DNA of 64,000 bases from an uncultured Kiloniellaceae bacterium. Its GTDB lineage: Bacteria; Pseudomonadota; Alphaproteobacteria; Kiloniellales; Kiloniellaceae. Shown here in pieces: positions 8,926-17,776 of the stretch. Where the stretch lies: NCBI GenBank assembly GCA_947493695.1, contig CANLSF010000005.1:1-64000 (forward strand), read 5' to 3'. A model generated the notes under the pieces. The model searched no databases, was not told the origin of the DNA, and was given only the letters and a program-made list of their open reading frames with translations. The first letter of the stretch is position 1. Every line of letters begins with the position of its first letter. The translations under genes and the position numbers were made by a program.

Positions 8926-9345
8926 TCACCGCAGACTGTCTCTGCGTAAATTGTAGTCCGCGCCATCCCTGCCCGGATTGAAACGCGGTGCTCCCGAGAG
9001 ATCGTAGCCAGAATCACCATGTCGGAAGGCAGGCATCAATGCGCCGGTATTCGGATCCGCCAAAAGGCGCGTAACCTGAAAGGCTTCGTTGTAGTCGCCG
9101 CCGCGGTTCATCACGACCAGCTCATACGCACGGGTCCCGTCTTCCAAGGTAACCTCGTTGCTGCGCAAGACCTCGACGTTGTACGCCGAAGCAATCTCCG
9201 CAGCCACAGCTTCCAGAGACTTGTTCTCAGCCTTCGCCGTGCCGGCAAGCATCGTAGCAAACATCAGGATGACCAGACCGGCCATAACGCCGGACTGCAG
9301 CACCCTGCCTGGGTGTGAAGTCCTTTTGACGGCGCTTAGGCCCAT
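8926..9345 (-). CDS. Small exported protein of the formate dehydrogenase locus
   Basis: A 139-residue protein with an N-terminal hydrophobic segment (about residues 18-36) followed by a TAKA-type cleavage site, so probably periplasmic. The mature part contains an alpha/beta stretch (ENKSLEAVAAEIASAYNVEV, then a DGTRAYELVVMNRGGDYNEA segment) faintly reminiscent of PepSY domains, but I would not assign it. Its ATG lies one base after the stop of the gamma subunit gene, which implies translational coupling and a role with the formate dehydrogenase membrane arm. Confidence 0.8.
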   Translation of the reverse strand: MGLSAVKRTSHPGRVLQSGVMAGLVILMFATMLAGTAKAENKSLEAVAAEIASAYNVEVLRSNEVTLEDGTRAYELVVMNRGGDYNEAFQVTRLLADPNTGALMPAFRHGDSGYDLSGAPRFNPGRDGADYNLRRDSLR

Positions 9346-9346
9346 G

Positions 9347-10468
9347 CTAATTCCCTCCGTCGGACGAGGATTGACCCAAAGTCTTCTTCACCCAAAGACC
9401 GTGGTGCTCCTTTGCCCAGTTCAGATCCACGTCGCCGTCGCCCATGGCGTCGAACGCGCCTTCCATGCCGACCGAGCCGATATAGATATGGCCGATGATG
9501 ACGATGGTCATAACCAACGCGACAACCGTATGCCACAGCTGAGCCAGCTGAACTTCCTGCATCATGGTCAGTTGCTCGGGAAGGCCCAACCCGAAGATGT
9601 TCATGACCTGGAATGTCTTGGCAAACATCGGAATCTCGAAGGGGAACAACAAAGCCAGCCCGGAGATGCTGATCGAAACCCCACCCAGCGTGACAAGCCA
9701 GAACAGGATTTTCTGTCCGGCGTTAAACTTCTCCGCTGGTGGATGACTGTGTTTGGAGAAAAGCCCGCCGCCCTTTAGCAGCCAGTTCAGATCCGTTTTG
9801 TTGGGGATATTGTGAACCACCCAGAGCACGAAACTCAAAACCACGCCCGCCATAAAGGCAAAGGCAAGATAGTTATGTGCGTATTTGCCCCAGGACGTGA
9901 TCGCGGCGAAAGCCGTTTTCCCGATCACTTCCGGCAGGAAATAGCGGCCATACAGCATATTCAGACCGGTGAGGCCGAGGATGACAAACGACCCGGCCAT
10001 CAGCCAGTGACTGAAGCGCTCGACGGCGTTGAAACGTCGAATGGTCTGGCTCGAACGGCCGGCTTCGATCTTGATACGCCCGCGAACGGCAAAGAAAACC
10101 GCCAGGATCGCGATAATTCCCAGCAGCCCCCAGACACCGTATTTGGAGACGGGACCGTTGCGGATCGCCCGCCAGTTGTCGCCCTCCGACTGGATCAGGA
10201 CGCCGCCTTGAGCACCTCCTGGTGCCGATAGGTTACCCTCCGCGCCGCGACGGATCGCGCGCCAGAGTTCGGCATCACTGTTACTCCCTAGGGTGTTGCC
10301 GGGAACCTGCCCTTGAGCAACGGTCTCGGCATCTCCATTCGTTGCCTGTGCCACTGCCGCACGGTCCGTCAGCCACAGGCCTCCACCGATGGAAATCGCG
10401 CCATAGACCCCGGCCAGGATCAGAATCGCCGGGATCAAACCCCTCATACTCCGCCTTAAGATAGACAT
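9347..10468 (-). CDS. Formate dehydrogenase gamma subunit (cytochrome b556 type)
   Basis: A 373-residue inner-membrane subunit that takes electrons from the beta subunit and reduces quinone with b haems. An N-terminal hydrophobic segment and a periplasmic extension of roughly 90 residues precede four to five further membrane helices. The family hallmark RRFNAVERFSHWLMAGSF, with a haem-ligand-type His, lies in the middle, and LWHTVVALVMTIVIIGHIYI near the end supplies more candidate haem histidines. The ATG at 10468 is chosen because AAAGGG precedes it; an upstream ATG would add 19 unlikely residues. It sits downstream of alpha and beta but is separated from beta by a small lipoprotein gene and a terminator-like hairpin. 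Confidence 0.93.
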   Translation of the reverse strand: MSILRRSMRGLIPAILILAGVYGAISIGGGLWLTDRAAVAQATNGDAETVAQGQVPGNTLGSNSDAELWRAIRRGAEGNLSAPGGAQGGVLIQSEGDNWRAIRNGPVSKYGVWGLLGIIAILAVFFAVRGRIKIEAGRSSQTIRRFNAVERFSHWLMAGSFVILGLTGLNMLYGRYFLPEVIGKTAFAAITSWGKYAHNYLAFAFMAGVVLSFVLWVVHNIPNKTDLNWLLKGGGLFSKHSHPPAEKFNAGQKILFWLVTLGGVSISISGLALLFPFEIPMFAKTFQVMNIFGLGLPEQLTMMQEVQLAQLWHTVVALVMTIVIIGHIYIGSVGMEGAFDAMGDGDVDLNWAKEHHGLWVKKTLGQSSSDGGN

Positions 10469-10694
10469 CGCCACCCTTTCAATGCATCTAAAGCTCTGAA
10501 GACTTGTTTCCCCGTCGCACGCCACCTGACACTGTCACGAGGATCGTCTTCAATCCAATTCTATTGTCTGCGCCACAGACGCTGTGACACAAATTTAAAT
10601 CCGCACATCTTCTTTTCGGATGACCTGCTCTGCCGAGTGCCTGATCTTTCAGGCCAAACCAACAGAGCAGCACTTCCGAACGCACGGCAACATC

Positions 10695-10901
10695 TCAATC
10701 TCGCTGCAATGTCGCCCGCTGTCTCAAGGCGTTCATATCTTCTTCCGAAAGCCCTTCATCGGGCTTTCCGAGATAGGTTCCCTTTTCATAGCGCAGGCTG
10801 CGTCCCTGCTCTTCTTTCCGGCACGCGGCCAGGGTCAGACCGAGCAGAAGACTTCCACCAATTGTCATGAAGTCGCGCCGAGACTGTTTCGTCTTTTTCA
10901 A
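10695..10901 (-). CDS. Small Tat-signal lipoprotein in the formate dehydrogenase locus
   Basis: A 68-residue product with a twin-arginine motif (SRRDFMTIGG, residues 7-16), a hydrophobic stretch and a lipobox LAAC near residue 27, so it is probably exported folded or lipidated. The mature part is about 40 charged residues. It lies between the beta and gamma subunit genes on the same strand, about 245 bp after beta. Function unknown; position suggests assembly or anchoring of the dehydrogenase. Confidence 0.75.
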   Translation of the reverse strand: MKKTKQSRRDFMTIGGSLLLGLTLAACRKEEQGRSLRYEKGTYLGKPDEGLSEEDMNALRQRATLQRD

Positions 10902-10920
10902 CGCTATGTCCCTCTCGCTG

Positions 10921-10968
10921 GAGCCTGACGGTCAAGTTTTCTTGCAAAACAGACCAGAGGTCAGGCTC
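10921..10968. repeat. Inverted repeat between beta subunit and small lipoprotein genes
   Basis: Perfect 9-bp arms GAGCCTGAC (10921-10929) and GTCAGGCTC (10960-10968) enclose a 30-bp loop that itself contains GTTTT and AAAAC half-arms. It lies just upstream of the start of the small Tat lipoprotein. It may be a leader hairpin or mRNA processing site. No T-run follows on either strand, so it is not a simple terminator. Confidence 0.5.
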
Positions 10969-11088
10969 GTTAAAACGTTACTGAGCAATGCTGAGACCCA
11001 AGCCGCGCGATGAGCGACATCAAGTCCGATCACACACCCAAAGCCCGCTCCTTCCAGCAAGGAAACAAACTTCAGGCCCTTGAAAAGA

Positions 11089-11110
11089 AGGGCGGCAAAA
11101 CAGCCGCCCT
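11089..11110 (-). terminator. Rho-independent terminator after formate dehydrogenase beta subunit
   Basis: On the minus strand the sequence folds as AGGGCGGC, a six-base loop, then GCCGCCCT, followed by TTCTTTTC. The eight-pair GC-rich stem with a T-rich tail, 37 bases after the beta subunit stop, fits an intrinsic terminator. It would end or attenuate the alpha-beta transcript before the lipoprotein and gamma genes. Confidence 0.75.
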
Positions 11111-11146
11111 CCCCTAACACTCAACTTTACGTCACCGGGGTTTGCA

Positions 11147-11743
11147 TTAACCGCCGGTCTTTGCCTGATAAGCCGTGCCCCAGCCCCAGGCGCCCGAACC
11201 GAAGCCGCGGGCGACAACGCGCTCACGGTAGATGTTCGAGACGCTATCGCCATCGCCGGCCAACAGCGCCTTGGTCGAACACATTTCAGCGCAAAGCGGA
11301 AGCTTGCCTTCAGCCAAGCGGTTCCGACCGTACTTCTGGAACTCGGATTCGCTGTGGGACTCTTCCGGACCGCCGTTGCAGAAGGTGCATTTATCCATCT
11401 TGCCACGGGAACCGAAGTTACCTGCCTGTGGATACTGCGGTGCGCCGAAAGGACAGGCGTAGAAGCAGTACCCGCAACCGATACAGAGATCCTTGGAGTG
11501 CAGAACCACGCCCTCTTCACTCTGATAGAAGCAGTCGACCGGACAGACCGCCATACAGGGCGCGTCCGAACAATGCATGCAGGCCACCGAAATGGAGCGC
11601 TCGCCGGGTTTACCGTCATTGATCGTGACGACGCGGCGGCGGTTTACGCCCCAAGGCACCTCGTGCTCGTTCTTACAGGCCGTGACACAGGCGTTGCATT
11701 CGATGCAGCGTTCGGCATCACAAAGAAACTTCATTCTTGCCAT
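11147..11743 (-). CDS. fdh3B: Formate dehydrogenase FDH3 beta subunit (four-cluster ferredoxin)
   Basis: A 198-residue iron-sulfur protein that carries electrons from the molybdenum subunit to the cytochrome b subunit. Four Cys-rich groups typical of the family are visible: CIECNACVTACK, CMHCSDAPCMAVCP, CIGCGYCFYACP and a CTFC...CAEMC set, giving 16 ligands for four [4Fe-4S] clusters. There is no membrane anchor helix at the C-terminus, unlike E. coli FdnH. It starts 15 bases after the alpha subunit gene. Confidence 0.95.
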   Translation of the reverse strand: MARMKFLCDAERCIECNACVTACKNEHEVPWGVNRRRVVTINDGKPGERSISVACMHCSDAPCMAVCPVDCFYQSEEGVVLHSKDLCIGCGYCFYACPFGAPQYPQAGNFGSRGKMDKCTFCNGGPEESHSESEFQKYGRNRLAEGKLPLCAEMCSTKALLAGDGDSVSNIYRERVVARGFGSGAWGWGTAYQAKTGG

Positions 11744-11757
11744 TTCTCAGCTCCTCC

Positions 11758-14631
11758 TTACGCCAGCTCGATACGACAGAGCGTAGCTTTGGTTTCTTGC
11801 ATGTTGGTCACCGAGTCATACCCGTAGGTCTGGGCGGTGTTCGAAGACTCGCCGAGCACGTAAGGATCGGCCCCCTTCGGATATTTGTGCCTGCGGTCCT
11901 CACCCTCCAGATGTCCACCGAAGTGGAAGGGCATGAAGGCAACACCGCGTCCAACCCGTTCAGTCACCATGGCCATCACCTTGACCTTGGAGCCTTCCGG
12001 CGAATGCAGCCAGACCATCGCTCCGTCCCGAATACCGCTTGAGTTGGCATCGAAAGGATTGATCTCAACGAACATGTCCTGCTGGAGTTCAGCAAGCCAG
12101 GGGTTCGAGCGGGTCTCATCACCGCCGCCTTCGTATTCAACCAGGCGACCGGAGGTCAGCACGGTCGGGAAGTCGGTGGAGAAGTCCTTCTTCTGGATCG
12201 AGGCATACATGGTCGGCAGACGATACATCTGGCGATCTTCGTAGGTCGGATAGTCTTCGACCAGATCGCGCCGCGCCGTGTAGAGCGGTTCGCGGTGCAG
12301 CGGGATCGGATCCGGGAAGTTCCAGACCACGGCCCGTGCCTTGGCGTTACCGAAGGGCGAGCAACCGTGCTTGATGGCGACACGCTGGATACCGCCGGAA
12401 AGGTCGGTCTTCCAGTTGGTCTTGTCACCGGCAACGGCTTCGATCGCGGAGCGCTCTTCCGCCGTCAGATCGCCATCCCAGCCCAGTTTCTTGAGCATGG
12501 CCATGGTGAACTCCGGATAACCGTCCTTGATCTCGGAACCAACGGGATAGGACCCCTCGGCCAGAAGGTTATCGCCTTCCCGCTCGACACCGAAGCGCGC
12601 ACGGAAGGAAAGTCCGCCTTCCGCGACAGGCTTGGAAATGTCGTAGAGGTTCGGCGTACCCGGATGACCCATTTCCGCCGTGCCCCATGATGGCCAGGGA
12701 AGACCGTAGTATTCCCCGTCACAAGGCCCGCCGTTCGCAAGCAGGGTTGTCCGGTCAAAGGTGTGCTGGTTCGCCATGTGCTTGCGCAGGCGTTCCGGTG
12801 ACTGACCGGTGTAACCGATCGTCCACATCCCCTTGTTGAACTCGCGGGTGATGTCTTCGACCAGCGGCTCCTTGCCGTCGACTTTGATGTTTTTGAACAT
12901 CTCATCGGCATAACCGAACTTCTCGGCCAGGAGATACATGATCTCGTGGTCGTTCTTCGATTCGAACAGCGGCTCGATGATCTTATCGCGCCACTGGATC
13001 GAACGGTTCGAAGCCGTAACCGAGCCGTAGGTCTCGAACTGGGTACAGGCCGGCAGCAGATAGGCGCCGTCCTTACGGTCATGCAGGATGGCCGAAACCG
13101 TCGGGTATGGATCGACCACGACAAGCATGTCGAGTTTCTCCATCGCGACCTTCATTTCGGTCATACGGGTCTGCGAGTTCGGCGCATGCCCCCAGAGAAC
13201 CATGGCACGGACGTTGTCCGGCTGATCGATGTTGTCCTTGTCTTCCAGCACGCCGTCGATCCAGCGCGACACCGGCATGCCGGCGGTCTCCATGAGTTTC
13301 TGATCCTGGAATTGCTTGAGCAGGTAGTCGTAATCGACATCCCATACCCGCGACCAGTGCTTCCAGGAACCGGCCTTAATGCCGTAGTAACCCGGCAGGG
13401 TGTGACAGAGCACGCCCAGATCCGTTGCACCCTGAACGTTGTCGTGACCGCGGAAAATGTTGGTTCCGCCGCCCGATGTGCCCATGTTGCCCAGCGCAAG
13501 CTGGAGAATACAGTAAGCACGGGTGTTGTTGTTACCGTTGGTGTGCTGGGTACCGCCCATGCACCAGATCACCGTGCCCGGACGGTTGTTCGCCATCAGG
13601 CGGGCAACACGCTTGAGCTGGGAACCGGGAACGCCGGTAACCCGTTCGGTCTCTTCAGGGGTCCACTTGGCGACTTCGCCTTTAATCTGGTCCATACCCC
13701 AGACGCGCTGGCGGATGAACTCTTTATCCTCCCAGCCGTTCTCGAAGAGGTGCCAAAGGATACCCCAAACCAACGCCACGTCGGTGCCCGGACGCATCCG
13801 GACGAACTCGTCGGCGTGGGCCGCCGTGCGGGTGAAGCGCGGATCACAAACGATCAGCGGTGCATTGTTCTGCTCTTTCGCCTTAAGAAGGTGAAGCAGC
13901 GAAACGGGATGCGCCTCGGCGGGGTTACCACCGATCAGGAAAATCGCGCGGCTTTTGTGGATGTCGTTATAGCTGTTTGTCATGGCGCCGTAACCCCAGG
14001 TGTTTGCAACACCCGCGACCGTGGTCGAGTGACAGATACGCGCCTGATGATCCACGTTGTTCGTGCCCCAGAAGGCCGCGAACTTACGGAACAGGTAAGC
14101 CTGCTCGTTGTTGTGCTTCGCCGAACCGAGCCAGTAGACCGAATCAGGTCCGGACTCTTTACGGATGTTCAGCATGCCATCGCCGATTTCGTTGATCGCA
14201 TCGTCCCATGACATCTTCTGCCATTCGCCGTCGACCAGCTTCATCGGGTACTTCAGGCGGCGCTCGCCATGCGCATGTTCACGCACTGAAGCGCCCTTGG
14301 CACAGTGTGCGCCGAGGTTGAACGGACTGTCGAAGCCTGGCTCCTGGCCGACCCAGACGCCGTTATCGACTTCGGCAAGAACCGTGCAGCCGACAGAACA
14401 GTGCGTGCAGACCGATTTGACGATCTCGACGTTGGCTGAGGTGCCTGCGGACTGAGCCTCCGCCTTTTTCACCATACCGCCGCCGATTGCACCGACAGCG
14501 GCCAGGCCACCTGCGGTCAAACCGGAACGACGAAGGAAGGAACGACGATCAATGGCGCCGCCGGTCAAGCCTGCAAGCGTTTTCGAGAGGCGCGGGCTTC
14601 TCGACGCTCCGTTTACTTTTTTCCTGAGCAT
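11758..14631 (-). CDS. fdhA: Formate dehydrogenase alpha subunit (molybdenum/tungsten, Tat-exported)
   Basis: A 957-residue catalytic subunit oxidising formate to CO2 with a bis-molybdopterin cofactor. A Tat signal (DRRSFLRR, residues 28-35) is followed by the cluster motif CTHCSVGC (C75, C78, C82, with C110 as fourth ligand). The active-site segment ARICHSTTVAGV shows that cysteine (C200) replaces the selenocysteine found in E. coli FdnG. GGNPAEAHP and the C-terminal molydopterin-dinucleotide-binding part (SGRLVEYEGGG to the end) are also present. The ATG at 14631 is preferred over one 45 bases upstream because GGGAGAG precedes it. The missing N-terminal selenocysteine requirement means no SelC/SelB dependence. 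Confidence 0.96.
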   Translation of the reverse strand: MLRKKVNGASRSPRLSKTLAGLTGGAIDRRSFLRRSGLTAGGLAAVGAIGGGMVKKAEAQSAGTSANVEIVKSVCTHCSVGCTVLAEVDNGVWVGQEPGFDSPFNLGAHCAKGASVREHAHGERRLKYPMKLVDGEWQKMSWDDAINEIGDGMLNIRKESGPDSVYWLGSAKHNNEQAYLFRKFAAFWGTNNVDHQARICHSTTVAGVANTWGYGAMTNSYNDIHKSRAIFLIGGNPAEAHPVSLLHLLKAKEQNNAPLIVCDPRFTRTAAHADEFVRMRPGTDVALVWGILWHLFENGWEDKEFIRQRVWGMDQIKGEVAKWTPEETERVTGVPGSQLKRVARLMANNRPGTVIWCMGGTQHTNGNNNTRAYCILQLALGNMGTSGGGTNIFRGHDNVQGATDLGVLCHTLPGYYGIKAGSWKHWSRVWDVDYDYLLKQFQDQKLMETAGMPVSRWIDGVLEDKDNIDQPDNVRAMVLWGHAPNSQTRMTEMKVAMEKLDMLVVVDPYPTVSAILHDRKDGAYLLPACTQFETYGSVTASNRSIQWRDKIIEPLFESKNDHEIMYLLAEKFGYADEMFKNIKVDGKEPLVEDITREFNKGMWTIGYTGQSPERLRKHMANQHTFDRTTLLANGGPCDGEYYGLPWPSWGTAEMGHPGTPNLYDISKPVAEGGLSFRARFGVEREGDNLLAEGSYPVGSEIKDGYPEFTMAMLKKLGWDGDLTAEERSAIEAVAGDKTNWKTDLSGGIQRVAIKHGCSPFGNAKARAVVWNFPDPIPLHREPLYTARRDLVEDYPTYEDRQMYRLPTMYASIQKKDFSTDFPTVLTSGRLVEYEGGGDETRSNPWLAELQQDMFVEINPFDANSSGIRDGAMVWLHSPEGSKVKVMAMVTERVGRGVAFMPFHFGGHLEGEDRRHKYPKGADPYVLGESSNTAQTYGYDSVTNMQETKATLCRIELA

Positions 14632-14701
14632 ATTTCTCTCCCACTCAAGCCCGGCAGGATCTCCCGGCCGGGTCATAACTGAAACTCTGGTGGAAAATCG
14701 C

Positions 14702-14899
14702 TTAGAAGCGCGCGAGCTCGTAGTACGTTTTCACGTGCTCGGTTTCGCGATAATCGCCGCCGCTTTCGGCCGACACGACCGCCGCTTCGCCGTCCTTCGA
14801 CGCGCCGGCCAGACCAGCCCCCGCCGAAACAACGCCGAGGCCAGCGAGCTTCAGGAAATCGCGGCGTTTCGCCACTTTCTCTGCCCGTTCCTCTTTCAT
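14702..14899 (-). CDS. Formate dehydrogenase region Tat target peptide
   Basis: A 65-residue protein matching the small formate_TAT family found just upstream of formate dehydrogenase alpha genes. It has a twin-arginine-like KRRDFLKLAGLG motif, a hydrophobic Ala/Gly segment, and a short tail ending HVKTYYELARF. The ATG at 14899 follows GAGGTGG. It may be a small periplasmic or membrane-bound partner needed for activity; the precise role is unknown. Confidence 0.88.
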   Translation of the reverse strand: MKEERAEKVAKRRDFLKLAGLGVVSAGAGLAGASKDGEAAVVSAESGGDYRETEHVKTYYELARF

Positions 14900-15047
14900 A
14901 GGATCCACCTCTTCTTTTGTGTCATCGCTCCACACGATGCGACGTTTAACTCTATCATCCGGAAGGCGTCGACCTCTTACCGGATGCGTTTGAACCCAAC
15001 ACCTCTGTCACCGGTTCAAACAAGTTTCGCTTACTCTGCTTACACTC

Positions 15048-15665
15048 CTAATCGGCAACCATCTTGAACGCGGTCGCTTCGATTTCCATGAATACGCGTC
15101 CGACCGTACCGATCGGCGCGTAAAATTTTGATGTTTCAGCCGCCTCTAGATCCTGAAAGAACTTCGGTGCCCAGGATCCAAGATGAGAATCGAAAAATGC
15201 CTGCTGACCGTGCAGGTTATCTTCGCCGCCGAAGAGTCCATCGACCATCCCGGCCATCATCTCACACAGCGCCGCGATATGGTCCTCCGGCTCGGACACA
15301 TCGTCCGAACGGGCCATCTCAAGCTGGATCATGTGTTTGCGAAGTTTGGCCAGGGGCTTTTCATTCAGAAAACCGGCCAGGTAATAGGAACCGAAGGGCA
15401 CCAGCTCCCCGCGTCCCAGACCGATAAAGAGGGCGTTGTATTCGCGTTCGGCATCCGCCGCGGATGTCTTGCCGGCCAGGACCGCAGCTGTGCTCAGCGC
15501 CTGTCCCAGATCCGTATCATCGCCCTTCAGGCGCGACACGGCCTCCAGCGTAGCCGCGTCCGGCGGCGCGGCCAGAAGGCGCGCCAAAAAACGGTACATC
15601 TGTGCCCGAAGAAGATCTTCCTCGGACATTGATGTTGAATCTGACACCGCGGATGGGTGAACCAT
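15048..15665 (-). CDS. TorD/DmsD-family maturation chaperone
   Basis: A 205-residue all-helical cytoplasmic protein of the TorD family, which binds Tat signals of molybdoenzymes and holds them until the cofactor is inserted. Recognisable parts are the N-terminal AQMYRFLARLLAAPP and the central YNALFIGLGRGELVPFGSYY, close to the family's EYxxLFxGPG and PYESxY regions, followed by EPEDHIAALCEMM (family E-P-DH motif). It precedes formate_TAT and the alpha subunit in the same direction, so its client is almost surely that alpha subunit. An internal ATG at 15629 is a weaker alternative start. Confidence 0.9.
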   Translation of the reverse strand: MVHPSAVSDSTSMSEEDLLRAQMYRFLARLLAAPPDAATLEAVSRLKGDDTDLGQALSTAAVLAGKTSAADAEREYNALFIGLGRGELVPFGSYYLAGFLNEKPLAKLRKHMIQLEMARSDDVSEPEDHIAALCEMMAGMVDGLFGGEDNLHGQQAFFDSHLGSWAPKFFQDLEAAETSKFYAPIGTVGRVFMEIEATAFKMVAD

Positions 15666-16034
15666 TCCGTAGAGAGCCCCTGCTGGTTCTTCTTCTTGAT
15701 GTGTTCAGATTATGACAATTAACGTTTCCAGGCTCAACACTTTGCTGTGACGCCGATGGCACAAAATTTCCAATAAAATGCTGCGACGCAATAAGGCCTT
15801 ATGTAACTGCTCATTTCGAGCGTGTGCAGCGCAGCATTGTCTTGCATTTAATACGAACACTCAGCAATTTTTTTGAATGCATTATTCAGCACACGTACAA
15901 ATTCGCCTTCAAGAACGGCTTATTGGCACAGCGTTCATACCAATATTTGACAAGTGTACTTATGAGTTATTGGATTCGTGCTTCTCTCCGCAACGGCGGA
16001 ACCGCGGTCCGACACGGCGAATTGCAGCCCCTTT
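15666..16034. promoter_or_regulatory. Upstream region of the chaperone-fdh transcript with palindromes
   Basis: This 369-bp AT-richer gap separates DUF3306 from the TorD-like gene. It holds a perfect 12-bp palindrome ATAAGGCCTTAT (15791-15802) and an inverted repeat TGAAT-N5-ATTCA (15874-15888). It probably contains the promoter and regulator sites for the chaperone, formate_TAT, alpha and beta genes. No coding frame in it looks real. Confidence 0.5.
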
Positions 16035-16874
16035 TTAGGCCTTAGCCGCCGGATCGGGGTCAGGCAACGCCTCCTCCGTCCCCAATTGTGCAGCCGGCAA
16101 TTCGCCATCCTCACTGCCCTGGGCAATCTTGCGGGTTTCTCCGGTCGCCGTGTCGTCAGTTCCATCATCTTCAGAGACCGCATCACCGTCTTCAGCTTCG
16201 CCCTCTTCACGTTCCTCAGCGTCAGCGGAGAACTCTTCTTCGAGCTGCTCCCCGGCCTCCAGCTCTGCTTCGAGTTCGGCGTCAGGCTCCTTTGGTTCAG
16301 GCACCATGCCGCGCCCGACCGTGTAGACGGTTTTCATATTCTCGATAACCATAGCCGCATCGGTAAAATCGTCACCGTAATCCAGCAAACCATCGACATT
16401 CGCGAGCACCGGATCCGACAGCCAGAGCTTCCGAAGAGCCTTGCGCTGAAGCTGTTCTGAAACACCTTTCTTCAGGAACGGCGTGAAATCAGACTCTCCA
16501 TCCATCTCCTCGACATCAGGCAGCTCCGACTCTTCAACCTCAGTTTCGCCCTGCGCAGCGTTCTTCTTGTCATTTTCGGTCGGCGCACCGCCCGGCGGCG
16601 AAGTGATCATCCGACCACGCATCGGTTCTTCCGGCGTCACTTCCACTTCCATGTGGGCGGTTGGCTCCGCAACATCGGTCTGCTGGGCTTGAGGCGCTGG
16701 CTCAGGGCCTTTTTTCGGCGACTTGGCCTGAGCGCCCTTGCGGCGAGACCAACGGCGCAAAAACCCGCCCTCTTCCTGTCCAACAGACGGGGAGGTTTCC
16801 GGCGCAGGCCTTTGCAATCCCGATGTCCAGGAGGTCTCCGGTTTATCTCCAGGCGGCGTTTTGTCGTCGCTCAC
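16035..16874 (-). CDS. DUF3306 domain protein
   Basis: A 279-residue protein. A low-complexity, acidic, Pro/Glu-rich first half is followed by the DUF3306 signature around residues 130-190 (FTPFLKKGVSEQLQRKALRK, then LWLSDPVLANVDGLLDYGDD), and a Glu-rich tail. No signal peptide or membrane helix is visible. Known only as a recurrent partner of formate dehydrogenase genes. GTG start at 16874, one base beyond the stop of DUF3305, so the two are translationally coupled. Confidence 0.88.
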   Translation of the reverse strand: MSDDKTPPGDKPETSWTSGLQRPAPETSPSVGQEEGGFLRRWSRRKGAQAKSPKKGPEPAPQAQQTDVAEPTAHMEVEVTPEEPMRGRMITSPPGGAPTENDKKNAAQGETEVEESELPDVEEMDGESDFTPFLKKGVSEQLQRKALRKLWLSDPVLANVDGLLDYGDDFTDAAMVIENMKTVYTVGRGMVPEPKEPDAELEAELEAGEQLEEEFSADAEEREEGEAEDGDAVSEDDGTDDTATGETRKIAQGSEDGELPAAQLGTEEALPDPDPAAKA

Positions 16875-16875
16875 G

Positions 16876-17409
16876 TCAATGATTCCCGCTGCCGCGTTTT
16901 TTGCTCACCAATGGCGGTTTGCCGAACTCAACATCGTGGGTGGCATAGCGCTTGCGCTTGCGCTTCTTGAAGGGTTCATCCACATGATGTTCATCGACGA
17001 AGGCCTGAACCCAGGCGATCATGCCATCCGGCATGGTTACGCCCTCAACGATCTCTTCCCCGGAATCGAGGGAATCCTGCGCCTCATAGGGAGAGACCGT
17101 GACCGACGCAGGCTTGTATTCATACACCGCATCCGCCTGCTCATCAGGCTCCAGCACCACATAAACCACCGGCGTCTTATTCGCGAGGTTTTGCCGATAA
17201 GCCTCGGTTTCCTTGCGATGCAGGGTCAAGGGCAGGGTTGCAGCGTGATAACACACCGACACAGCATCGCTCGAAAGCTCTGTCCAGGCCTCGACATCGG
17301 GTGCACCGGGAATGACCGCAACCGGCCGCCAGCTCCAATCCTGCCAGGGGTTGTCGATCTCACGACGCTCAACCACGACGCCCAGGGGCATCGAAAGCTC
17401 TTTTTCCAT
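16876..17409 (-). CDS. DUF3305 domain protein
   Basis: A 177-residue protein of the DUF3305 family (MPLGVVVERREIDNPWQDW, WRPVAVIPGA, and a later YVVLEP segment are typical). It probably acts in the cytoplasm in maturation of the dehydrogenase, inferred from constant co-occurrence with DUF3306 and FDH genes. The C-terminus is Lys/Arg-rich (KKRKRKRYATHD). The ATG at 17409 is chosen because the frame upstream lacks family similarity and is Cys-rich nonsense-like; a weak AGGCGAAG lies before it. Confidence 0.86.
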   Translation of the reverse strand: MEKELSMPLGVVVERREIDNPWQDWSWRPVAVIPGAPDVEAWTELSSDAVSVCYHAATLPLTLHRKETEAYRQNLANKTPVVYVVLEPDEQADAVYEYKPASVTVSPYEAQDSLDSGEEIVEGVTMPDGMIAWVQAFVDEHHVDEPFKKRKRKRYATHDVEFGKPPLVSKKRGSGNH

Positions 17410-17776
17410 AACTTCGCCTGTTCCAACTTCACCCGGGACCGCGCACAGACACCTCTTCGCGATGCCCCGCGGCGGTTTTCCCCAATTACCTCTCCAAAGG
17501 CAAAAACAGTCTGCGGGAAAGTTGCCCCTGTCACAAGTCGCGCTTATGTGATGCGGCATGAGAGCTACTTATTCGAATCTTTGCGTTTTGACACCGGCCA
17601 CTCTGTGCTCTACTCCGGCGGACGGCGATTATCGAGAAACAAGGGTGGCAATGCCTCTCCCTGACAAACGCAATGCGCAGTGTCATGGGGCCAGGAATAA
17701 AGGATAAGGCGTTGCAAGCCGCAGCTTTCCTGCAAAGGATAAGCTCAAAAATCAGGACGGCGAGGAGACGAGATTG
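17410..17776. promoter_or_regulatory. Divergent promoter region of the formate dehydrogenase accessory genes
   Basis: This 367-bp non-coding gap lies between the start codons of DUF3305 (minus) and the polyferredoxin (plus), so it must carry both promoters. A TTGACA hexamer near 17588 on the plus strand lacks a good -10 partner. A clear GAGGAG ribosome site precedes the plus-strand gene. I see no convincing palindromic operator. Confidence 0.4.

Noticed and set aside
12946-14211. 421-codon plus-strand frame opposite the formate dehydrogenase alpha subunit
   Set aside because: Long only because of GC bias; the alpha subunit motifs are all on the minus strand.
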